NCBI GenBank assembly: GCA_023419055.1
Contig: JAEZYO010000535.1
Span: forward strand, 1 to 16,494
Direction of reading: 5' to 3'
Length of the DNA stretch: 16,494 bases
Source of the DNA: Pseudomonadota bacterium
GTDB lineage: Bacteria; Myxococcota; Polyangia; Polyangiales; Polyangiaceae
Position numbers and translations under genes: made by a program
Notes under the pieces: generated by a model
What the model was told of the DNA's origin: nothing
Databases searched by the model: none
Seen by the model: only the letters and a program-made list of their open reading frames with translations
Shown here: piece after piece, positions 14,008 through 16,494 of the stretch
How the letters are laid out: each line of letters starts with the position of its first letter
Numbering within the stretch: position 1 is the stretch's first letter

Positions 14008-14285
14008 GGGGCACTCAACGGGCGCTCGACCGAGATCGACTGCGCGACCCAGGGCCCCGGCTTCACCTGCCAGAGCGTCGATGGGGAAGCATTTGGCGGC
14101 ACTCGCCGCCGAGTGCGTTCCGGCGAAAGGTGGGTCGCCATCGGCGAGTGATCCACCGAGCTGCGACGGCTCGACGCTCTCGTTCTGCAATGCTGGCCGC
14201 CTCGAGAACCTGGACTGCCTCGAGCTCGGTTTTACGGGGATGCGAGGTGGACTGGAGCGTGGGGCGTTACGGCTGCTTGCCGTAG
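14008..14285 (+). pseudogene. Decayed 3' end of a Cys-rich exported protein, two frameshifts
   Basis: A single protein-like thread runs through all three plus-strand frames. Frame 1 reads GALNGRSTEIDCATQGPGFT then CQSVDGEAFGG up to about 14100. After one extra base, frame 2 reads LAAECVPAKGG (from 14102), DPPSCDGSTLSFCNAGRLEN and LDCLELGFTG up to 14240. After another extra base, frame 3 reads CEVDWSVGRYGCLP (from 14241) to TAG at 14283-14285. Joined, it shows the repeated Cys pattern (CDG..LSFCN.G....DC..LGFTGC) of secreted or lipid-anchored proteins that I associate with myxobacteria. No signal peptide or start is present, so the 5' part is gone and the remainder carries two single-base insertions. 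Function unknown; almost certainly inactive unless the frameshifts are sequence errors. Confidence 0.68.
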
Positions 14286-14310
14286 CCGACGAACGGGCTG
14301 GAGCGTCGCC

Positions 14311-14340
14311 GAGGCGCTCTCAGGCGCTCTCAGGCGCTCT
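14311..14340. repeat. Three tandem 10-bp repeats over the ftsH stop codon
   Basis: The unit CAGGCGCTCT occurs three times in a row (14311-14320 with G for the first C, 14321-14330, 14331-14340). The ftsH TGA at 14332-14330 lies in the repeat. Because the unit is not a multiple of three, gain or loss of a copy would change the last residues of FtsH. Confidence 0.8.
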
Positions 14341-16378
14341 CGGAGAGGCGTGCGGCGTTCGAAGTCTCGCCGGACTCCGGCGCGCCCGAAGGCCGCGTGA
14401 TGCCGGCAGCGACGTAGACCTCGGCTTCGTCCAAGGTCTCGCGCGCGAGCAGTTCGGTCACGATGTCGTCGAGTCGCTTGCGGTTCTCGCGGAGCAGCGA
14501 GATCGCGCGCTTGTAGCACTCGTCCACCAGGCGGCGGACCTCTTCGTCCACGGCATCGAGCGTGGTCTCGGCCACCCCGCTCATGCGCGGATCGCCGTCG
14601 GAGGGGAACACCGCTACGGGCCCGATCCGCTCCGACATCCCCCAGCGTCCCACCATGGAGCGCGCGATTCCGGTGCAGGTCTGCAGATCGCTCTCCGCGC
14701 CCGTCGTCACCACACCGAACACCACGTGCTCGGCCGCCATGCCGCCCAGCGCCCCGATCATGCGACCCTTCAAGTACGCAGCGTCGTAGCCGTATCGATC
14801 CTGGGTAGGTGTGGAAAGCGTGACGCCGAGCGCGCGCCCGCGCGGGATGATCGAGACCTTTCGTACGGGATCCGCCCCGGGCTGGAGCATGCCGAGCAGA
14901 GCGTGACCCGCCTCGTGATACGCCGTGCGCCGGCGCTCCTCGGGCGGGATGACCACTTTGCGAGCCGTGCCGAGCTGCACCTTCTCGAGCGCGTCGGTGA
15001 GATCCTCGAGCCGAACCAGCTGATGACCGCGCCTCACGGCGAGCAGCGCGGCCTCGTTGATCAAGTTCGCGAGCTCGGCGCCCGTCATGCCCGGCGTGAT
15101 GCGGGAGAGGTGCTCGAGGCTCGCGTCGTCCGCGAGCGTGATTTTCTTGGCGTGAACTTTGAGGATCGCCAGGCGACCGGCCTGGTCCGGCGCGTGAACG
15201 GTGATGGTGCGATCGAAGCGCCCCGGCCGCAGAAGTGCGGGATCCAGCACTTCGGGGCGGTTGGTGGCGGCGAGCACGATGATGCCCTCCGAGCCGCTGA
15301 ACCCGTCCATCTCGGTCAAGATTTGATTGAGGGTCTGCTCGCGCTCGTCGTGTCCGCCGATGGAACGCGCGCCGCCTCGGGCTCGACCGATGGTGTCGAT
15401 CTCGTCGATGAAGATGATGGCCGGGGCGACCTCGCGCGCGGCCTGGAACAGCTCGCGCACTCGGCTGGCTCCGACGCCCACGATCATCTCGATGAACTCG
15501 GAAGCGCTGGCGCTGAAGAACGGCACCCCGGCCTCGCCCGCAGTCGCTCGCGCGAGCAGGGTCTTACCCGTGCCCGGGGCACCGCTGAGCAGCACTCCTT
15601 TGGGGGCTCGCGCGCCGATCGCGCGATATTTTTCGGGCTGGCGCAGGTAATCGACGATCTCGGTGATCTCGTCCTCGACCTCGTCGATACCCGCCACGTC
15701 TTCGAACGTGACGCGCACCGTCTCCGGATCGACGGGCTTTCGCTGCTTTCCGCCGCCGAAGAGCCCACCGACCGCCGCCTGTTGGCGCCGGAACATCCAG
15801 ACGTAGAAGAGCACGAGCAGCAGGATCGGCCCGAACGAGATCAGGAGGTTCGCGAGCATCCCGCGCTCCTCGACGAGCGGCGTCGCGCGGACGACCGCCT
15901 TGCTCTTCTCGAGCCGCTGCATGAGATCGTCTTGCGCGAACACCGGGCGCTCGGTGGAGAAGCGCTGGTAATTGGCCTCCTTCGCGCCCTCCCTCGGCTC
16001 GGGGACGGGCTTGGCCTCACGGAGCGCACCCTGGATCGTGTGGCCGCGCGCGAAGACCTCGCTGACGTTGCCGGCCTCGACCTGCTTGTCGAACTCGGTG
16101 TAGGAGATCGCGAGCGGCCCGCTCATGCGATCCTGGATCGTCAAGATCAAGAAGAAGATCCCGTAGACGATCAGCGCCTGAATCAAGATGGTCCACCACC
16201 TCCGCTTCGGAGGCTCCGCCGGCTTCTCCGGCTTCGGCGGCGGCAGGCCCTCCGTGCGCCACGGACGGCTGGGCGGGATGCTCTCGCGCGACAGAGGGGG
16301 TGGGGCCTTCGATGTCCGAACGGGTGCGGGCGCCTGGGCGGGTTGCTTGGTGGAGGCAGAAGCGGTGGAGTCGGTCAT
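14330..16378 (-). CDS. ftsH: ATP-dependent membrane zinc metalloprotease FtsH
   Basis: Hexameric inner-membrane AAA+ protease that pulls out and degrades membrane and short-lived cytosolic proteins. The 682-residue product has two membrane helices (about 61-81 and 174-195) with the FtsH extracellular domain between them. The AAA module contains Walker A GAPGTGKT (266-273), the pore loop [10 protein letters not shown] (295-304), Walker B IIFIDEID (321-328) and the second region of homology [20 protein letters not shown] (371-390). The peptidase has HEAGH (488-492) with D564 (TGAESDLQ) as third zinc ligand, all intact. Unusual is the first 60 residues: a cytosolic, Pro/Ala/Lys-rich tail before the first helix, where typical FtsH has only a few residues. 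ATG 16378 is the most probable start although no Shine-Dalgarno is clear. The pore residue after FIEM is Ile where Phe is usual. Confidence 0.97.
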   Translation of the reverse strand: MTDSTASASTKQPAQAPAPVRTSKAPPPLSRESIPPSRPWRTEGLPPPKPEKPAEPPKRRWWTILIQALIVYGIFFLILTIQDRMSGPLAISYTEFDKQVEAGNVSEVFARGHTIQGALREAKPVPEPREGAKEANYQRFSTERPVFAQDDLMQRLEKSKAVVRATPLVEERGMLANLLISFGPILLLVLFYVWMFRRQQAAVGGLFGGGKQRKPVDPETVRVTFEDVAGIDEVEDEITEIVDYLRQPEKYRAIGARAPKGVLLSGAPGTGKTLLARATAGEAGVPFFSASASEFIEMIVGVGASRVRELFQAAREVAPAIIFIDEIDTIGRARGGARSIGGHDEREQTLNQILTEMDGFSGSEGIIVLAATNRPEVLDPALLRPGRFDRTITVHAPDQAGRLAILKVHAKKITLADDASLEHLSRITPGMTGAELANLINEAALLAVRRGHQLVRLEDLTDALEKVQLGTARKVVIPPEERRRTAYHEAGHALLGMLQPGADPVRKVSIIPRGRALGVTLSTPTQDRYGYDAAYLKGRMIGALGGMAAEHVVFGVVTTGAESDLQTCTGIARSMVGRWGMSERIGPVAVFPSDGDPRMSGVAETTLDAVDEEVRRLVDECYKRAISLLRENRKRLDDIVTELLARETLDEAEVYVAAGITRPSGAPESGETSNAARLSESA

Positions 16379-16494
16379 GGCGAGCGCCGATCGCAGTCAT
16401 AGCCGCGGCGGGCTCATCCTGCTGGTCCGACGTTTCGAAGGAGTTGCATTCTCGGGGCAGCGGTGGAGATCGGATCGCTCCCAGGGGCATTGAT
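16379..16494 (-). other. Upstream region of ftsH
   Basis: The last 116 bases precede ftsH and hold no gene I can support. TATGAC on the minus strand (16402-16397) could be a -10 box but has no -35 partner at the right distance. No heat-shock-type promoter or repeat is evident; the neighbouring gene is outside the window. Confidence 0.35.

Noticed and set aside
13940..16402. Very long plus-strand open frame (about 820 codons) opposite ftsH
   Set aside because: It is antisense to a complete FtsH with all motifs. GC-rich codons on one strand leave the opposite frames open; the Arg/Ala/Gly-rich translation has no domain. Only its first part (14102-14240) overlaps the real decayed Cys-rich thread.
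1..16494. tRNA, rRNA, CRISPR array, insertion sequence, prophage or integrase
   Set aside because: No cloverleaf-like segment, no regularly spaced repeats beyond the 16-bp operator pair and the 10-bp triplet, and no transposase or integrase motifs in any frame that I read.

Overview
The window is GC-rich DNA with strong G/C preference at third codon positions, and genes on both strands. It looks like a chromosomal stretch from a large-genome soil bacterium, most likely a myxobacterium (Polyangiales/Sorangium-like). That placement is an inference from base composition, Gly/Ser-rich and Cys-rich lipoproteins, LamG-type lipoproteins, a decayed Cys-rich protein of a style common in that group, and many single-gene regulators. 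I saw no CRISPR array, tRNA, rRNA, insertion sequence or prophage gene.

Layout. Positions 1-780 hold a PhyH-type Fe(II)/2-oxoglutarate dioxygenase cut off at the left edge. It meets a frame-broken minus-strand gene (777-1177). pgk (1333-2538) stands alone and ends in a clear hairpin-plus-T terminator. Next are a small Cys-rich lipoprotein (minus) and an alpha/beta-hydrolase (minus) that looks like the cofactor-free 2,4-dioxygenase HOD. The latter is divergent from a LysR-type regulator (plus), and a strong hairpin lies between that regulator and the next, convergent gene.

Positions 5222-8362 (all minus) form the most coherent system: a tandem-domain DGPF/YCII protein, a single-domain DGPF/YCII protein, an ECF sigma factor with the long C-terminal extension of group ECF42, and a RibD-C/dihydrofolate-reductase-like protein. 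The same bipartite promoter-like element, TGTCCG-N17-CGTC preceded by an A-tract, lies before the single DGPF gene and before the RibD-like gene. This suggests that the sigma factor drives both its own operon and the reductase-like gene.

Positions 8500-12238 (minus) hold a large two-LamG lipoprotein with an unrecognised Cys-containing C-terminal half, downstream of an AraC-type regulator. On the plus strand is a two-module VOC (glyoxalase-fold) protein, convergent with an ArsR-SRPBCC two-gene operon. That operon has a good sigma70-like promoter and a striking operator: two tandem 16-bp copies of TGCATA-N4-TGCATA covering the -10 box and the start codon. Behind it is a decayed Cys-rich gene readable only by moving through three frames (14008-14285). 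Last is ftsH (minus), which has an unusual proline-rich N-terminal extension.

Many of the genes belong to small families (PhyH, DGPF, RibD-C, VOC, SRPBCC, HOD-like hydrolase) that often act on or sense small molecules, each with its own regulator. No complete metabolic pathway can be assembled from this window.
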